DNA of 64,000 nt from Pseudomonas sp. S06B 330 (GCF_002845275.2 NZ_CP088149.1:62001-126000); one strand, 5' to 3'. Counted from the stretch's first letter, positions 33,273 through 43,379 are shown. Numbers and translations are program-made. Notes: generated from the sequence alone by a model not told the origin.

Positions 33273-35456
33273 ATGCGCGATGATCTCTCTCTCCTGTTGA
33301 ACTCCCTCAACGACGCCCAACGCCAGGCCGTAGCGGCCCCCGTCGGTCGTCAGTTGGTCCTGGCCGGTGCCGGCTCTGGTAAGACCCGAGTGCTGGTGCA
33401 CCGCATCGCCTGGTTGATCCAGGTCGAGCAGGCCTCGCCACACTCGATCCTGTCAGTGACCTTCACCAACAAGGCTGCCGCCGAGATGCGCCAGCGTATC
33501 GAGCAGCTGATGGGCATCAATCCTGCCGGTATGTGGGTAGGCACCTTCCACGGCCTGGCCCATCGTCTGTTGCGAGCACACTGGCAAGAAGCCGGGCTGA
33601 ACCAGAACTTCCAGATCCTCGACAGCGATGACCAGCAGCGCTTGGTAAAGCGCGTGATCCGCGAACTGGGCCTCGACGAACAGCGCTGGCCAGCACGCCA
33701 GGCGCAATGGTTCATCAACGGGCAGAAAGACGAGGGCTTGCGCCCGCAACACATCCAGGCCAGTGGCGATCTGTACCTGGGCACCATGCGCAGCATCTAT
33801 GAGGCCTATGAGGCCGCTTGCCAGCGCGCTGGGGTCATCGATTTCTCCGAGCTGCTGCTACGTGCCCTGGACCTGTGGCGCGATCACCCGGGCCTGTTGG
33901 AGCACTACCAGCGGCGCTTCCGTCATGTGCTGGTAGACGAATTCCAGGACACCAACGCCGTGCAGTACGCCTGGTTGCGTCTGCTGGCTAAAGGTGGCGA
34001 CAGCCTGATGGTGGTTGGTGACGACGACCAGTCGATTTACGGCTGGCGGGGTGCCAAGATCGAGAACATCCACCAGTACAGCGCCGACTTCCCCGACGCC
34101 GAAATGATCCGCCTCGAGCAGAACTATCGCTCCACCGCTGGCATCCTCAAGGCTGCCAACGCCCTGATCGCCAACAACAGCGATCGTCTGGGCAAGGAGC
34201 TATGGACCGATGGCGGCGATGGCGAACCTTTGAGCCTGTACGCGGCCTTCAACGAACACGATGAAGCGCGCTATGTGGTAGAAACCATCGAAAGCGCGCT
34301 CAAGACCGGTCTGGCCCGTAGCGACATTGCCATCCTCTATCGCTCCAACGCCCAATCGCGGGTGCTGGAAGAAGCCTTGCTGCGTGAGCGCATTCCCTAC
34401 CGTATCTACGGTGGCCAACGCTTCTTCGAGCGTGCCGAGATCAAGAACGCCATGGCTTACCTGCGCCTGCTTGAAGGTCGCGGTAACGACGCAGCGCTAG
34501 AACGGGTTATCAACGTACCGCCACGCGGAATCGGCGAGAAAACCGTCGAAGCCATTCGCGACCACGCTCGGCACGCCGAAGTGTCGATGTGGGAATCGAT
34601 GAGCCTGCTGATCGCCAACAAGGCGCTCAAAGGCCGCGCTGCCAGCGCCCTGGCGGCGTTTATCGAACTGATTGAAAACCTTGCCGCCAAGGTCATGGAA
34701 ATGCCGCTGCACTTGATGACCCAGACGGTCATCGAGCAGTCCGGGCTGATCATCTATCACCAGGAAGAAAAAGGTGAAAAGGGTCAGGCACGGGTAGAAA
34801 ACCTTGAGGAACTGGTCAGCGCCGCGCGCAACTTCGAAACCAGCGAAGAAGACGCCGAGCTTTCACCGTTGGCCGCGTTCCTCGGTCATGCGTCCCTGGA
34901 AGCCGGCGATGCCCAGGCTGACGAGCACGAAGACAGTATCCAGCTGATGACCTTGCACAGCGCCAAAGGCCTGGAGTTCCCGCATGTGTTCCTGGTCGGC
35001 ATGGAAGAGGGTCTGTTCCCGCACAAGATGAGCCTGGAAGAGCCTGGCCGTCTGGCGGAAGAGCGCCGTCTGGCCTATGTCGGTATCACCCGGGCCATGC
35101 AGCAACTGGTCATGACCTACGCCGAAACCCGTCGCCTATATGGCAGCGAAACCTACAACAAGGTTTCCCGTTTCGTACGCGAGATTCCGGCGGGACTGAT
35201 TCAGGAAGTGCGCTTGTCCAACAGCGTCAGCCGCCCTTTCGGTTCCGGCCAGAAGCAAAACACCAGCAGCCTGTTCGCCAACGCGAATATTCCGCAGACC
35301 GCCTTCAACCTTGGCCAGCGTGTGCAACACGCGGTGTTCGGCGAAGGCGTGATCCTCAATTTTGAAGGTTCCGGCGCCCAGGCACGGGTGCAGGTCAACT
35401 TCGCCGAAGGCAGCAAATGGCTGATGCTCGGCTACGCCAAGCTGGAAGCCCTGTAG
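33273..35456 (+). CDS. uvrD: DNA helicase II UvrD
   Basis: An SF1 3'-5' helicase acting in nucleotide excision and mismatch repair. The 727-residue protein has all helicase motifs: AGAGSGKT (about residues 30-37), VDEFQDTN (about 220-227), GDDDQSIYGWRGA (about 248-260), EQNYRS (about 281-286), LMTLHSAKGLEFPHVFLVGMEEGLFPH (about 551-577) and RRLAYVGITRA. The C-terminal part from about residue 640 includes a UvrD-type Tudor-like end (VQHAVFGEGVILNFEGSG). The ATG is at 33273. It is divergent from the cyclic-di-GMP enzyme gene. Confidence 0.95.
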   Translation: MRDDLSLLLNSLNDAQRQAVAAPVGRQLVLAGAGSGKTRVLVHRIAWLIQVEQASPHSILSVTFTNKAAAEMRQRIEQLMGINPAGMWVGTFHGLAHRLLRAHWQEAGLNQNFQILDSDDQQRLVKRVIRELGLDEQRWPARQAQWFINGQKDEGLRPQHIQASGDLYLGTMRSIYEAYEAACQRAGVIDFSELLLRALDLWRDHPGLLEHYQRRFRHVLVDEFQDTNAVQYAWLRLLAKGGDSLMVVGDDDQSIYGWRGAKIENIHQYSADFPDAEMIRLEQNYRSTAGILKAANALIANNSDRLGKELWTDGGDGEPLSLYAAFNEHDEARYVVETIESALKTGLARSDIAILYRSNAQSRVLEEALLRERIPYRIYGGQRFFERAEIKNAMAYLRLLEGRGNDAALERVINVPPRGIGEKTVEAIRDHARHAEVSMWESMSLLIANKALKGRAASALAAFIELIENLAAKVMEMPLHLMTQTVIEQSGLIIYHQEEKGEKGQARVENLEELVSAARNFETSEEDAELSPLAAFLGHASLEAGDAQADEHEDSIQLMTLHSAKGLEFPHVFLVGMEEGLFPHKMSLEEPGRLAEERRLAYVGITRAMQQLVMTYAETRRLYGSETYNKVSRFVREIPAGLIQEVRLSNSVSRPFGSGQKQNTSSLFANANIPQTAFNLGQRVQHAVFGEGVILNFEGSGAQARVQVNFAEGSKWLMLGYAKLEAL

Positions 35457-35474
35457 CAGGGGCTTGCTGCTCTA

Positions 35475-35505
35475 TTGTGGGCGTCAGCCTGGCTGGCGCC
35501 CACAA
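35475..35505. other. Hairpin after uvrD
   Basis: Arms TTGTGGGCG and CGCCCACAA around TCAGCCTGGCTGG, which can pair further. It lies 19 bp after the uvrD stop. There is no T-run on the plus strand, so I call it a hairpin, not a terminator. Confidence 0.55.
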
Positions 35506-35613
35506 AAGCAGTCAAAATTAGGCAAAAGATGGAAACATCTTGGCGCTGGTCATGTGTCCTACAACCTGTGCACCATGACGCGCGTGCAATCCACAAAACG
35601 GGAATACCCTTCT

Positions 35614-36468
35614 ATGCAACGTTTTCTTAGCATCGCCCTGGCGTTGTGCATCGGCCTGACGATGAGCCTCGACGCCAACGCCAAACGCATGGGCGGCGGT
35701 AAAAGCTCGGGCGCCGCGCCTATGCACCAGACCCGCCAGGCTGCCCCGACTACACCGGCCGCCTCGCCAACCGCTCCAGGTCGCGCACCTGCCGCTGCCA
35801 GCGGTGCCTCGCGCTGGCTCGGCCCTCTGGCCGGTATCGCCGCCGGTGGCCTGCTGGCCTCGATGTTCATGGGCGATGGCTTCGATGGCATGCAGATCTT
35901 CGACATCCTGATCATCGCGTTGATCGCCTTCCTGGTGTTCCGCTTCATCGCCGCCCGTCGCCGCAAGCAGCAGCCACAAATGGCCGCCGCCGGTCACGCG
36001 CCGTTCCAGCGTGAAGCGCACCAGCAACCTGCTCAGTCGTCGATCTTCGGTGGCTCCGCCGCACCTGCCGCGGCTGCCCGTCCGGTCATCAATGCGCCGG
36101 CCTGGTTCAACGAGCAAAGCTTCCTGGCAGCTGCCCGCAACCACTTCCAGACGCTGCAGCAGCACTGGGACGCCAACGAAATGGACAAGATCGCCGAGTT
36201 CGTCACCCCGCAGATGCTGCAGTTCCTCAAGCAGGAACGTGCTGAGCTGGGTGACGGCTTCCAGTCCACCTACATCGACAACCTGGATGTGCAACTTGAC
36301 GGTGTTGATGATCGTGCCGACAAGACCATCGCCACCCTGACCTTCAGCGGTGTGTCCAAGACCTCGCGCTTCGACCAGGGCGAAGTGTTCAGCGAAAGCT
36401 GGAACATGGAACGCGCTCAGGGCGAAAACCAGCCTTGGCTGGTCGCCGGGATCCGCCAGAACGGCTGA
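35614..36468 (+). CDS. Tim44-domain membrane protein
   Basis: A 284-residue protein. A signal peptide or first membrane segment (residues 1-24, ending ANAKRMGGG) is followed by an alanine/proline-rich linker, a membrane segment pair (about 72-115: WLGPLAGIAAGGLLASMFM and IFDILIIALIAFLVFRFIAA), and a C-terminal Tim44-like domain (about 165-284: FNEQSFLAAARNHFQTLQQHWDANEMDKIAEFVTPQML). The bacterial family has no settled role. The ATG at 35614 follows GGGAA. A strong terminator follows the gene. Confidence 0.85.
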   Translation: MQRFLSIALALCIGLTMSLDANAKRMGGGKSSGAAPMHQTRQAAPTTPAASPTAPGRAPAAASGASRWLGPLAGIAAGGLLASMFMGDGFDGMQIFDILIIALIAFLVFRFIAARRRKQQPQMAAAGHAPFQREAHQQPAQSSIFGGSAAPAAAARPVINAPAWFNEQSFLAAARNHFQTLQQHWDANEMDKIAEFVTPQMLQFLKQERAELGDGFQSTYIDNLDVQLDGVDDRADKTIATLTFSGVSKTSRFDQGEVFSESWNMERAQGENQPWLVAGIRQNG

Positions 36469-36484
36469 TCTTGAGGCATTGCAC

Positions 36485-36514
36485 AAAAAAACCCCGGGCT
36501 TGTCCCGGGGTTTT
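36485..36514 (+). terminator. Terminator of the Tim44-domain gene
   Basis: AACCCCGGG-CTTGT-CCCGGGGTT, followed by TTGCTTTT on the plus strand and preceded by a run of A residues, so it may work in both directions. 16 bp after the stop. Confidence 0.9.
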
Positions 36515-36580
36515 GCTTTTAGCGCAGCGGGCTACTAGGGTATAACGCGCAGCGTGTCGTAAAGGTTAGAGGATAGAACC

Positions 36581-36988
36581 GTGGAAGAAGTCATCGAACA
36601 GCTCCGAGAAGCCAATGAACCGGTACCGGTGCCACTGGAATTACCGGACGAAGATCAGTTGGTCGAAATCGAAGAAGAGTTGTTCATCAACATTCCGTTC
36701 GTCTTCAAGGAATTCCTGCTGACGGTCAGCGATGTGGTCTATGGCAGCCTGGAACCCGTGACTGTCACCGATCCGCAGTCGCACACCTACCTGCCAGAGG
36801 TAGCGGCCAACGCCTGGGATTCCGGCGTCCCGCGGGACCTGATCCCAATCTGCCAGGATGGCGACGATTACTACTGCGTCGAGGAAGACGGCACAGTCGT
36901 GCTGTGGTCCGGCGAAGAAGAGCTCGTCACCGAAGAAAGCTGGGAATCGGTCTGGCACTGGGCACGAGATGTCTGGCTGGAAAGCTGA
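36581..36988 (+). CDS. SMI1/KNR4-family protein
   Basis: A 135-residue acidic protein with the SMI1/KNR4 (SUKH) fold: ELPDEDQLVEIEEELFINIPFVFKEFLLTVSDV (about residues 19-51), then LPEVAANAWDSGVPRDLIPICQDGDDYYCVEEDGTVVLWSGEE (about 69-111). The start is a GTG at 36581 with GAGGA 8 bp upstream. SUKH proteins often act as immunity proteins against polymorphic toxins, but no toxin gene is adjacent, and a stable housekeeping-like copy of this kind is common in pseudomonads. The role is unknown. Confidence 0.85.
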   Translation: MEEVIEQLREANEPVPVPLELPDEDQLVEIEEELFINIPFVFKEFLLTVSDVVYGSLEPVTVTDPQSHTYLPEVAANAWDSGVPRDLIPICQDGDDYYCVEEDGTVVLWSGEEELVTEESWESVWHWARDVWLES

Positions 36989-37007
36989 ATGAGAAATATC
37001 CGCACAA

Positions 37008-37030
37008 ATTAATGGCCCTTGGCCATTAAT
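37008..37030. other. Hairpin between converging genes
   Basis: Perfect 10-bp arms ATTAATGGCC and GGCCATTAAT with loop CTT, just after the SMI1/KNR4 gene. A second imperfect hairpin (AATCGCCA ... TGGCGATT, 37039-37071) follows. Neither has a clear T-run, but together they probably separate the SMI1/KNR4 and antiporter transcripts. Confidence 0.55.
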
Positions 37031-37131
37031 GTTCGTAGAATCGCCATGCCTTCCTGTGCGTGGCGATTTCGTTACCGCTCCATCCCCTCGGACATTCGAA
37101 TCGTCCGCGCAGGAAGCGTTTCCTCCTCACC

Positions 37132-38892
37132 CTAGCGGTGATTCTCCTGATGATTGTCCAGCGTCTCCAGCAAGGCGATCTGCATCCGCGTGTGCACGCG
37201 GATAAGCCAGCGCCAGAGCAATGCCGCCACCCCCGCCGCTACCACCACGATCAGCACCAGCAACTCGCTGGTGGGCAGAATGCTTGCCGAAAGCGCCGAC
37301 AGCAGCAGAAAGATCACCAGCAATGACAACAGGGGGATCACCTCGGCAATTACCCGACGCACGCGCTGGGTATGGCGCCCAGCCATTTCCGGCTTGACCC
37401 CCATCTCCGCCAGCAGCATCGACAGCGCCTTGAGCTTGCGATAAGCGGCGATCAGGAATGGTAACGACAACAGCAATGCCGCGCCCCAGATCAACGCCTT
37501 CTGCTGGCCGACGTCACTGATCCATTCGCCCAGATACTCACCAATTTGCGCAGCGAAGTAACCACCACTGAAAAAGATCGCCACCACCAAAGCCAGGTTC
37601 ACCCCTACCTGCAACAGGATACGGCGGATCATCGACGCCAGCAGTGCCCCCTCGCCCTGGGGCTGGATGCTGCGCAACCACTCTCCGTACAACGACAAAA
37701 CCCGCGTCAGGCGCCGCGGCATGACCTTGGCCAGCTTCAGCGACAAGGGGTCGGCGCCACGGATCAGGTAGGGCGTTAGCAAGGTGGTAATAGCCGACAC
37801 GGCTACCGCGACCGGATAGAGAAAGTCGCTGGTCACCTGCAGTGTCATGCCCAACGCAGCAATGATGAACGAGAATTCGCCAATTTGAGACAGGCCCATC
37901 CCGACACGCAGCGAAGTACGCCCGTCATTACCGGCGATGAAGGCCCCCATGCCGCAGGACAGCATCTTGCCTAGCACCACCGCGACCGTAATCACCACGA
38001 TCGGCCAGGCGTACTCGACCAACACCATAGGGTCGATCATCATGCCGATGGCAACGAAAAAAATCGCACTGAACAGGTCGCGAACCGGTTCGATAAGGCG
38101 CTCGATTTTCACCAGTTGTCGAGATTCGGCCATGATTGCGCCAATCAGGAAGGCGCCGAGCACCATGCTGTACTCGAGTTTGACCACCAACAGACAGAAG
38201 CCGAAACACAACCCCAACACCGTGATCAGCAGCATCTCGTTGCTTTCGAAACGGGCTACATAAGCCAGCAGGCGCGGCACCAGCAGAATACCGATGACCA
38301 ACGCCACAATCATGAACAATGACAGCTTACCGACCGTGGAGAACACCTCACCGGAGCTTACCGAGCCACTGACAGCGATCCCTGAGAGCAAGGCGATGAT
38401 ACCGATGCCAAGAATATCCTCGACGATCAGTACGCCGAAGATCAGCTGAGCAAAGCGCTCATTCTTCATCTTCAGGTCATTGAGCGCTTTGACAATGATG
38501 GTGGTAGAGGAAATTGCCAGAATCGCACCGAGGAACAGCGAATCCATGGTGCTCCACCCGAACCAGCGGCCGATCTCGAAGCCGATCCAGATCATCAGCA
38601 CGATTTCCAGGAACGCTGCGATAAACGCAGTGGCCCCCACCTTGAACAGCTTGCGCAGGCTGAACTCCAGGCCCAAGCAGAACATCAGGAAGATCACCCC
38701 CAGCTCAGCGAGCGTCTTAATCGTGACTTCGTCGTGAATCAAGCCAAATGGTGGGGTGTGCGGGCCGATAATAAAGCCGGCGACAATGTAACCCAGTACC
38801 ACCGGCTGCTTGAACCGGTGGAAAAGGATGGTGACCACACCGGCGACCAGCATGATCACTGCCAAGTCCTGGATAAAGCTGATGGCATGCAC
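37132..38892 (-). CDS. Kef-type monovalent cation:proton antiporter (CPA2)
   Basis: A 586-residue inner-membrane protein of the KefB/RosB type with about 12 hydrophobic segments (residues 7-385: LGYIVAGFIIGPHTPPFGL, LGVIFLMFCLGLEFSLRKL, AISSTTIIVKALNDLKMK, VEDILGIGIIALLSG) typical of CPA2 exchangers of K+ or Na+ for H+. About 200 C-terminal residues hold further hydrophobic stretches but no TrkA-N (RCK) nucleotide domain. The start is the GTG at 38892 with AAGGAG 9 bp upstream. Confidence 0.88.
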   Translation of the reverse strand: MHAISFIQDLAVIMLVAGVVTILFHRFKQPVVLGYIVAGFIIGPHTPPFGLIHDEVTIKTLAELGVIFLMFCLGLEFSLRKLFKVGATAFIAAFLEIVLMIWIGFEIGRWFGWSTMDSLFLGAILAISSTTIIVKALNDLKMKNERFAQLIFGVLIVEDILGIGIIALLSGIAVSGSVSSGEVFSTVGKLSLFMIVALVIGILLVPRLLAYVARFESNEMLLITVLGLCFGFCLLVVKLEYSMVLGAFLIGAIMAESRQLVKIERLIEPVRDLFSAIFFVAIGMMIDPMVLVEYAWPIVVITVAVVLGKMLSCGMGAFIAGNDGRTSLRVGMGLSQIGEFSFIIAALGMTLQVTSDFLYPVAVAVSAITTLLTPYLIRGADPLSLKLAKVMPRRLTRVLSLYGEWLRSIQPQGEGALLASMIRRILLQVGVNLALVVAIFFSGGYFAAQIGEYLGEWISDVGQQKALIWGAALLLSLPFLIAAYRKLKALSMLLAEMGVKPEMAGRHTQRVRRVIAEVIPLLSLLVIFLLLSALSASILPTSELLVLIVVVAAGVAALLWRWLIRVHTRMQIALLETLDNHQENHR

Positions 38893-39213
38893 GGCGTGGC
38901 ACTCCTTACCTTATGACGAAAGACAAACCGCCACTCACCCCCGGAATTGACTGATTGAGTTGCGGGTACATAGTGTTTTTAATGTAAGAGCCCACCTTGC
39001 ATGGGTCTCCTCAGGTTAACACCGCCGCCTGTCGCGAAAAGCCGATGCAATAAGTGGAAACAGATCGACCAAATCAACGCCGTAAATGGCACAAACAGCG
39101 TGACGGCAAGGCCGCTGTCAGCGTCCCGTCTTTAGATGGGAATCGTAATAGGGGAAAGAAGCGTGAACACCAGTCGCCACCCCGCCTCAGCGCAACCTCA
39201 CCGTGAGCACACT
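38893..39213. other. Intergenic gap, no gene seen
   Basis: Divergent gap between the antiporter and a thioesterase. It has one small imperfect hairpin (GAGCCCA...TGGGTCTC, about 38988-39011) and no other feature I can support. A GTG at 39163 could give the thioesterase 17 extra residues. Confidence 0.45.
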
Positions 39214-39699
39214 ATGGAACCTGGAAACGCCCAGCTGTCGATGACCGTCCTGATGACCCCGGACATGGCCAACTTTTCTGGCAACGTTCATGGCGGCACG
39301 CTGCTCAAATACCTCGATGAAGTCGCCTACGCCTGCGCCAGCCGCTACGCAGGGCGCTATGTGGTGACCTTGTCGGTCGACCAGGTGGTCTTTCGCGAGC
39401 CGGTGCATGTCGGCGAACTGGTGACCTTTCTGGCCTCGGTCAACTACACCGGCAATACCTCGATGGAGGTTGGCATCAAGGTCGTCACCGAAAACATTCG
39501 CGAGCGTTCAGTGCGCCACAGCAACAGCTGCTTTTTCACCATGGTCGCCGTCGATGACGACCGTAAACCCGTTGCCGTGCCTCCACGCCAACCGGAAAGC
39601 AGCGAAGAAAAACGCCGCTTCCTGCAGGGTAAGCAGCGTCGATTGATTCGCCAGGAGCTGGAAAAGCGCTACCAGGAACTCAAGGGCGACGCCCTTTAA
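39214..39699 (+). CDS. Acyl-CoA thioesterase, hotdog fold
   Basis: A 161-residue thioesterase with one hotdog domain. The signature [30 protein letters not shown] (about residues 16-45) is the conserved active-site helix, and [30 protein letters not shown] follows. The C-terminal tail is charged ([26 protein letters not shown]). It expects long-chain acyl-CoA substrates by family. I chose the ATG at 39214; a GTG at 39163 with GGGGAAAG upstream is an alternative. It ends by sharing TTAA with the pdxY stop on the opposite strand. Confidence 0.87.
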   Translation: MEPGNAQLSMTVLMTPDMANFSGNVHGGTLLKYLDEVAYACASRYAGRYVVTLSVDQVVFREPVHVGELVTFLASVNYTGNTSMEVGIKVVTENIRERSVRHSNSCFFTMVAVDDDRKPVAVPPRQPESSEEKRRFLQGKQRRLIRQELEKRYQELKGDAL

Positions 39700-40568
39700 C
39701 AACTCAGGCGACGCGCTTCAAAACGCACCCGTGGATGCACGATGCGGTCCTGGGCCCGCACCAGTTCGAGTTCGTAGCTGGCGCAGGCCTGGGTTTCCAG
39801 CAACACCTCATGCACCGCAGCGGCGGCAAACTCGAACGCGGCCAGCCAATCATCACCCAGCAGCACGCGGGCAAGGAACAGTCCTGAGGTCAGGTCGCCG
39901 ACACCCACTGGCTGCCGTGGAAAGGCCAGCAGCGGTCGGCGCAGGTGCCAGCTGCCTTGGGCAGTAACCAGCAGCATCTCGAAATCTTCCGCCGCGCGCC
40001 CCGGATAAGCCAAGTGCTTGACCAGCACCGCTTTCGGCCCCCGCTCCAGCAGGCTACGCGCCATGGCTACACAATCGTCCAAGGACGCTGGTCGACGATC
40101 GCAGAAGCTGTCCAGCTCCAGCTGGTTCGGACACAACACGTCAGCGACCGTTAACGCTTCTTCGAGCAAGAAGGTACTCACTTCAGCAGGTACGATGCAG
40201 CCCTTTTCCGGATGCCCCATGACCGGGTCACACAGGTACAAGGCCTTGGGATTAGCCGCCTTGATACGTGCGACGCCACTGAGAATGGCTCGCCCCTGTT
40301 CGGCACTACCCAGGTAACCGGATAACACCGCATCGCAGTTGCCCAGTTCGCCAATCGCCGCAATGCCTTCTACCAGTGCCGGAATTTGAACTGGCGCAAG
40401 CACTTCTCCCGTCCACTGGCCATACTGAGTGTGGTTGGAGAACTGCACGGTATTGAGCGCCCAGACATTCACACCGACCCGCTGCATCGGGAATACCGCC
40501 GCGCCATTACCGGCATGGCCGAACACTACATGGGACTGGATGGCGAGCAGATGCGGCGTACGTTTCAT
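39696..40568 (-). CDS. pdxY: Pyridoxal kinase PdxY
   Basis: Phosphorylates pyridoxal in the vitamin B6 salvage pathway. The 290-residue protein starts [32 protein letters not shown] at the ATG at 40568. It has the ribokinase-like motifs of PdxY/Pdx[17 protein letters not shown] (about 112-127), [11 protein letters not shown], and the C-terminal anion hole [15 protein letters not shown] (about 220-234) with the catalytic aspartate. Its stop overlaps the stop of the convergent thioesterase by 4 bp. Confidence 0.92.
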   Translation of the reverse strand: MKRTPHLLAIQSHVVFGHAGNGAAVFPMQRVGVNVWALNTVQFSNHTQYGQWTGEVLAPVQIPALVEGIAAIGELGNCDAVLSGYLGSAEQGRAILSGVARIKAANPKALYLCDPVMGHPEKGCIVPAEVSTFLLEEALTVADVLCPNQLELDSFCDRRPASLDDCVAMARSLLERGPKAVLVKHLAYPGRAAEDFEMLLVTAQGSWHLRRPLLAFPRQPVGVGDLTSGLFLARVLLGDDWLAAFEFAAAAVHEVLLETQACASYELELVRAQDRIVHPRVRFEARRLSC

Positions 40569-40684
40569 GCAAAACTTCCGAAGCAAGAATGAAAGACAAG
40601 GCGCGCAGTATGGCGCTAAAAGCCACCTGTACGACAGACCAGGGAGGCGGTTAAGCTGGGTATACTTTGTTGGAGCATTGGTAA

Positions 40685-41077
40685 ATGTTGACCCTGGGTA
40701 ATCTCGCCGTGCTGATGTTGCTGGCTACCGCCGGCGCCTGGCTGTGGCACAACCACGGATTGCGTGAAAAGGCCCTGGAACGGGTCAAGCAGCACTGTGC
40801 AAAGCTCGATCTGGAACTGCTCGATGGCAATGTCGCGCTCAAGCGCATCGGCTTTGTTCGCGATGCTCAGGGTCGCAAGCGCCTGGCGCGTGTGTATAAC
40901 TTCGAATTCACCGTCACCGGTGAGCAGCGTCACCCCGGTACTGTCACCCAGTTTGGCGCCCATAGCATGCAGATCGAACTGGCGCCCTACCCGTTCGAGA
41001 TCAAACCGGTTGAGCATGTCGACAACGTCATCGAGATGAAGCAGTGGCGCCAGGATCATAACCGCTGGCGTAACTAG
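40685..41077 (+). CDS. DUF3301 protein
   Basis: A 130-residue protein with one N-terminal membrane helix ([21 protein letters not shown], residues 2-22) and a cytoplasmic or periplasmic domain with the DUF3301 pattern: [35 protein letters not shown], then [19 protein letters not shown]. The function is unknown. The ATG at 40685 is preceded by a weak GGAG-like site (TTGGAGCATTGGTAA). The stop overlaps that of the COG0523 gene on the other strand (shared CTAG). Confidence 0.88.
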   Translation: MLTLGNLAVLMLLATAGAWLWHNHGLREKALERVKQHCAKLDLELLDGNVALKRIGFVRDAQGRKRLARVYNFEFTVTGEQRHPGTVTQFGAHSMQIELAPYPFEIKPVEHVDNVIEMKQWRQDHNRWRN

Positions 41078-42045
41078 ATCCGGCAGGCCTGCATGGCCTG
41101 CTGCAACAGATTGCGGTCCTGAACGGTGGCGAAAATCAGCTCAATGCGCGAGTCACGGCGCCATTCACTAGGCTGCCACTGCAGAGCACTCTGCCCCTGC
41201 AAGGCATTGATAGACTGCCAACCTTGAGGGCTGTGGATAACTAGCTTGGCCCGGCGCCAGTCAAAATCACCCAAGAACTGTTCAATTTTTGATCGTTCGA
41301 AGACCTGCTGGGGATGCCAGCGCCAGCCGATACTCCACCCCTCGGTAGCCTCCTGAATGCTGCAGATGGGCTCGTCAGGAGTTGTCCACAGGGTCGCTAG
41401 AGGCCCATCAACAGTGGGCAAAGCAGGCTTATCCACAACCTCAAATGCAGCCGGTACCTCTACCTGGATGGGTAAAGCTGATAACGGCAGTCGCCCCTGC
41501 TCGGTCCAAAACATAGGCTGATGGGGTAGCTGTGAACTTATCCACAAGCGTTGTTGGTCATCCAGCCCTTGCGACTTGTTCAGCACCAACAAGCCCGCGC
41601 TGCTCAGCGCCTCTTCCTGCGCCGGAGGCAACGCCCTGTGCGCAGCAAGTTGCTGGGCATCCAACACCATGATCGCTGGCTGTACAGTCAACACCCCGCG
41701 CCATGGCGACTGTTTGAGCTGCTCCAACAGTTGCAACGGATGCCCTAAACCCGACGGTTCGATAAACAACCGATGTGGCTGGGCTTTGCGCAGTAAACGG
41801 CCCAAACCGACCTGAAATGGCGTTCCATTCACACAACATAGACAGCCGCCGGCCACCTCCCCCATAGCGATACCCTGATCATCAGTACTGAGCAGCGCCG
41901 CATCCAGACCGATCTGGCCGAACTCATTGACCAAGATCGCCCAGCGCTCGTTAGCAGGCCGTTGAGCCAGCAACTGGCAGATCAGGCTCGTCTTGCCGGC
42001 CCCCAAAGGACCGGCAATGACGTGAGTAGGGATGTTCTGCAGCAT
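41074..42045 (-). CDS. COG0523 GTPase, CobW-like
   Basis: A 323-residue GTPase of the CobW/COG0523 metal chaperone family. Walker A HVIAGPLGAGKTSL (about residues 8-21), the metal-binding CxCC motif GGCLCCVNG (about 65-73), and NKSQ as a variant of the usual NKxD base-recognition motif. The C-terminal CobW_C part (about 200-320) is less conserved. I chose the ATG at 42045 (MLQNIPTHVIAG); a GTG at 42075 would add ten residues. It follows the ZigA-like gene by 77 bp on the same strand and is likely in the same zinc-responsive operon. Confidence 0.85.
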   Translation of the reverse strand: MLQNIPTHVIAGPLGAGKTSLICQLLAQRPANERWAILVNEFGQIGLDAALLSTDDQGIAMGEVAGGCLCCVNGTPFQVGLGRLLRKAQPHRLFIEPSGLGHPLQLLEQLKQSPWRGVLTVQPAIMVLDAQQLAAHRALPPAQEEALSSAGLLVLNKSQGLDDQQRLWISSQLPHQPMFWTEQGRLPLSALPIQVEVPAAFEVVDKPALPTVDGPLATLWTTPDEPICSIQEATEGWSIGWRWHPQQVFERSKIEQFLGDFDWRRAKLVIHSPQGWQSINALQGQSALQWQPSEWRRDSRIELIFATVQDRNLLQQAMQACRI

Positions 42046-42122
42046 GTGAAAGTAGGCACCTGGGATTTTCGTCACTATGCCTTGATCTCAGTGCATTCAG
42101 TCAATAGCTGCTAACGCCCATC

Positions 42123-43331
42123 TCATGCCGCCTCCTCTTCGTACCAAGGCCCAAAAGGATCCGGCAGCTGACGCCAGCTATCGACACCTTCGGCCATTTC
42201 CGCGTCACTCAGCAGGCAGGCATCGAGTTCGGATTTGAGTCGGGAGAAGTCGATATTCTGACCGATGAACACCAGTTCCTGACGGCAATCCCCCTGTTCA
42301 GCCGTCCAGTTCTTGAGGATCGCTGCGCTGCTCTGTTCATCCTGCGGCCAGTGCTGACGCGGTACATAGCGCCACCAGCGTCCGGCAAAACCATAACGCA
42401 TCATGCCCCCGGCCTGAGACCAGCTTCCCGCATCCTGGTGCTTGTTGGCCAACCAGAAGAAACCCTTGGAGCGCAGCAATCGGCCGTTGCTCCATGGACC
42501 GTTAATAAAGTCGAAGAAGCGCTGTGGATGCAGCGGACGACGGGCCTGCCAGGTAGTGGCTGCGATGCCATACTCTTCGGTTTCCGGCACATGTTCACCG
42601 CGCAGTTCCTGCAGCCATCCTGGCGCTTGGGCGGCACGCTCAAAGTCAAACAGGCCCGTGTTGAGAATTTCCGCCAAAGGCACCTGACCCATCAGCATTG
42701 GGACAATCCGCGCGTGGGCGTTGAGTCGACGCAGAATGGCACTCAACTCTTCACGCTCGTGACTACTGATTAGGTCGACCTTACTGAGCAGGATGACATC
42801 GGCGAACTCCACTTGTTCGATCAGCAGGTCACTGATCGAACGCTGATCATCTTCTCCCAGGGTTTCGCCATGACCGGCCAGGCTTTCAGCTGCCTGGTAA
42901 TCGCGCAGGAAGTTCAGGCCGTCGACAACCGTGACCATGGTATCGAGGCGTGCCTGGTCGGCCAGGCTACGGCCCTGGTCATCACGAAAGGTAAACGTCT
43001 CGGCAACCGGCAAGGGTTCGGAAATACCCGTGGACTCAATCAACAGGTAATCAAAACGACCTTCCTGCGCGAGTCGGCTGACTTCCTCCAGCAAGTCCTC
43101 ACGCAAGGTGCAGCAGATGCAGCCGTTGCTCATCTCCACCAGTTTTTCTTCGGCACGATTGAGGCTGACATTGCGTTGCACCTCGCTCGCGTCGATGTTG
43201 ATTTCACTCATATCGTTGACGATCACCGCTACCCGCAGGTTCTCGCGGTTGCGCAAGACATGGTTGAGCAGCGTACTTTTACCGGCACCCAGAAAGCCGG
43301 ACAGCACGGTAACAGGAAGGCGATTGGGCAT
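42123..43331 (-). CDS. zigA: Zur-linked COG0523 GTPase (ZigA-like zinc metallochaperone)
   Basis: A 402-residue GTPase expected to supply zinc to client proteins under zinc shortage. Walker [17 protein letters not shown] (about residues 10-25), CxCC motif [12 protein letters not shown] (about 63-74), SKVD as the base-recognition motif, and a C-terminal CobW_C domain (about 250-370, [15 protein letters not shown]). The ATG at 43331 starts [14 protein letters not shown] perfect Zur-box palindrome lies 48 bp upstream. Length and sequence match the ZigA/YciC group. Confidence 0.9.
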   Translation of the reverse strand: MPNRLPVTVLSGFLGAGKSTLLNHVLRNRENLRVAVIVNDMSEINIDASEVQRNVSLNRAEEKLVEMSNGCICCTLREDLLEEVSRLAQEGRFDYLLIESTGISEPLPVAETFTFRDDQGRSLADQARLDTMVTVVDGLNFLRDYQAAESLAGHGETLGEDDQRSISDLLIEQVEFADVILLSKVDLISSHEREELSAILRRLNAHARIVPMLMGQVPLAEILNTGLFDFERAAQAPGWLQELRGEHVPETEEYGIAATTWQARRPLHPQRFFDFINGPWSNGRLLRSKGFFWLANKHQDAGSWSQAGGMMRYGFAGRWWRYVPRQHWPQDEQSSAAILKNWTAEQGDCRQELVFIGQNIDFSRLKSELDACLLSDAEMAEGVDSWRQLPDPFGPWYEEEAA

Positions 43332-43379
43332 GATCAGGTCCTCATCAGGGCGAGCGTATTCAAATGATGCATTGCGCAA

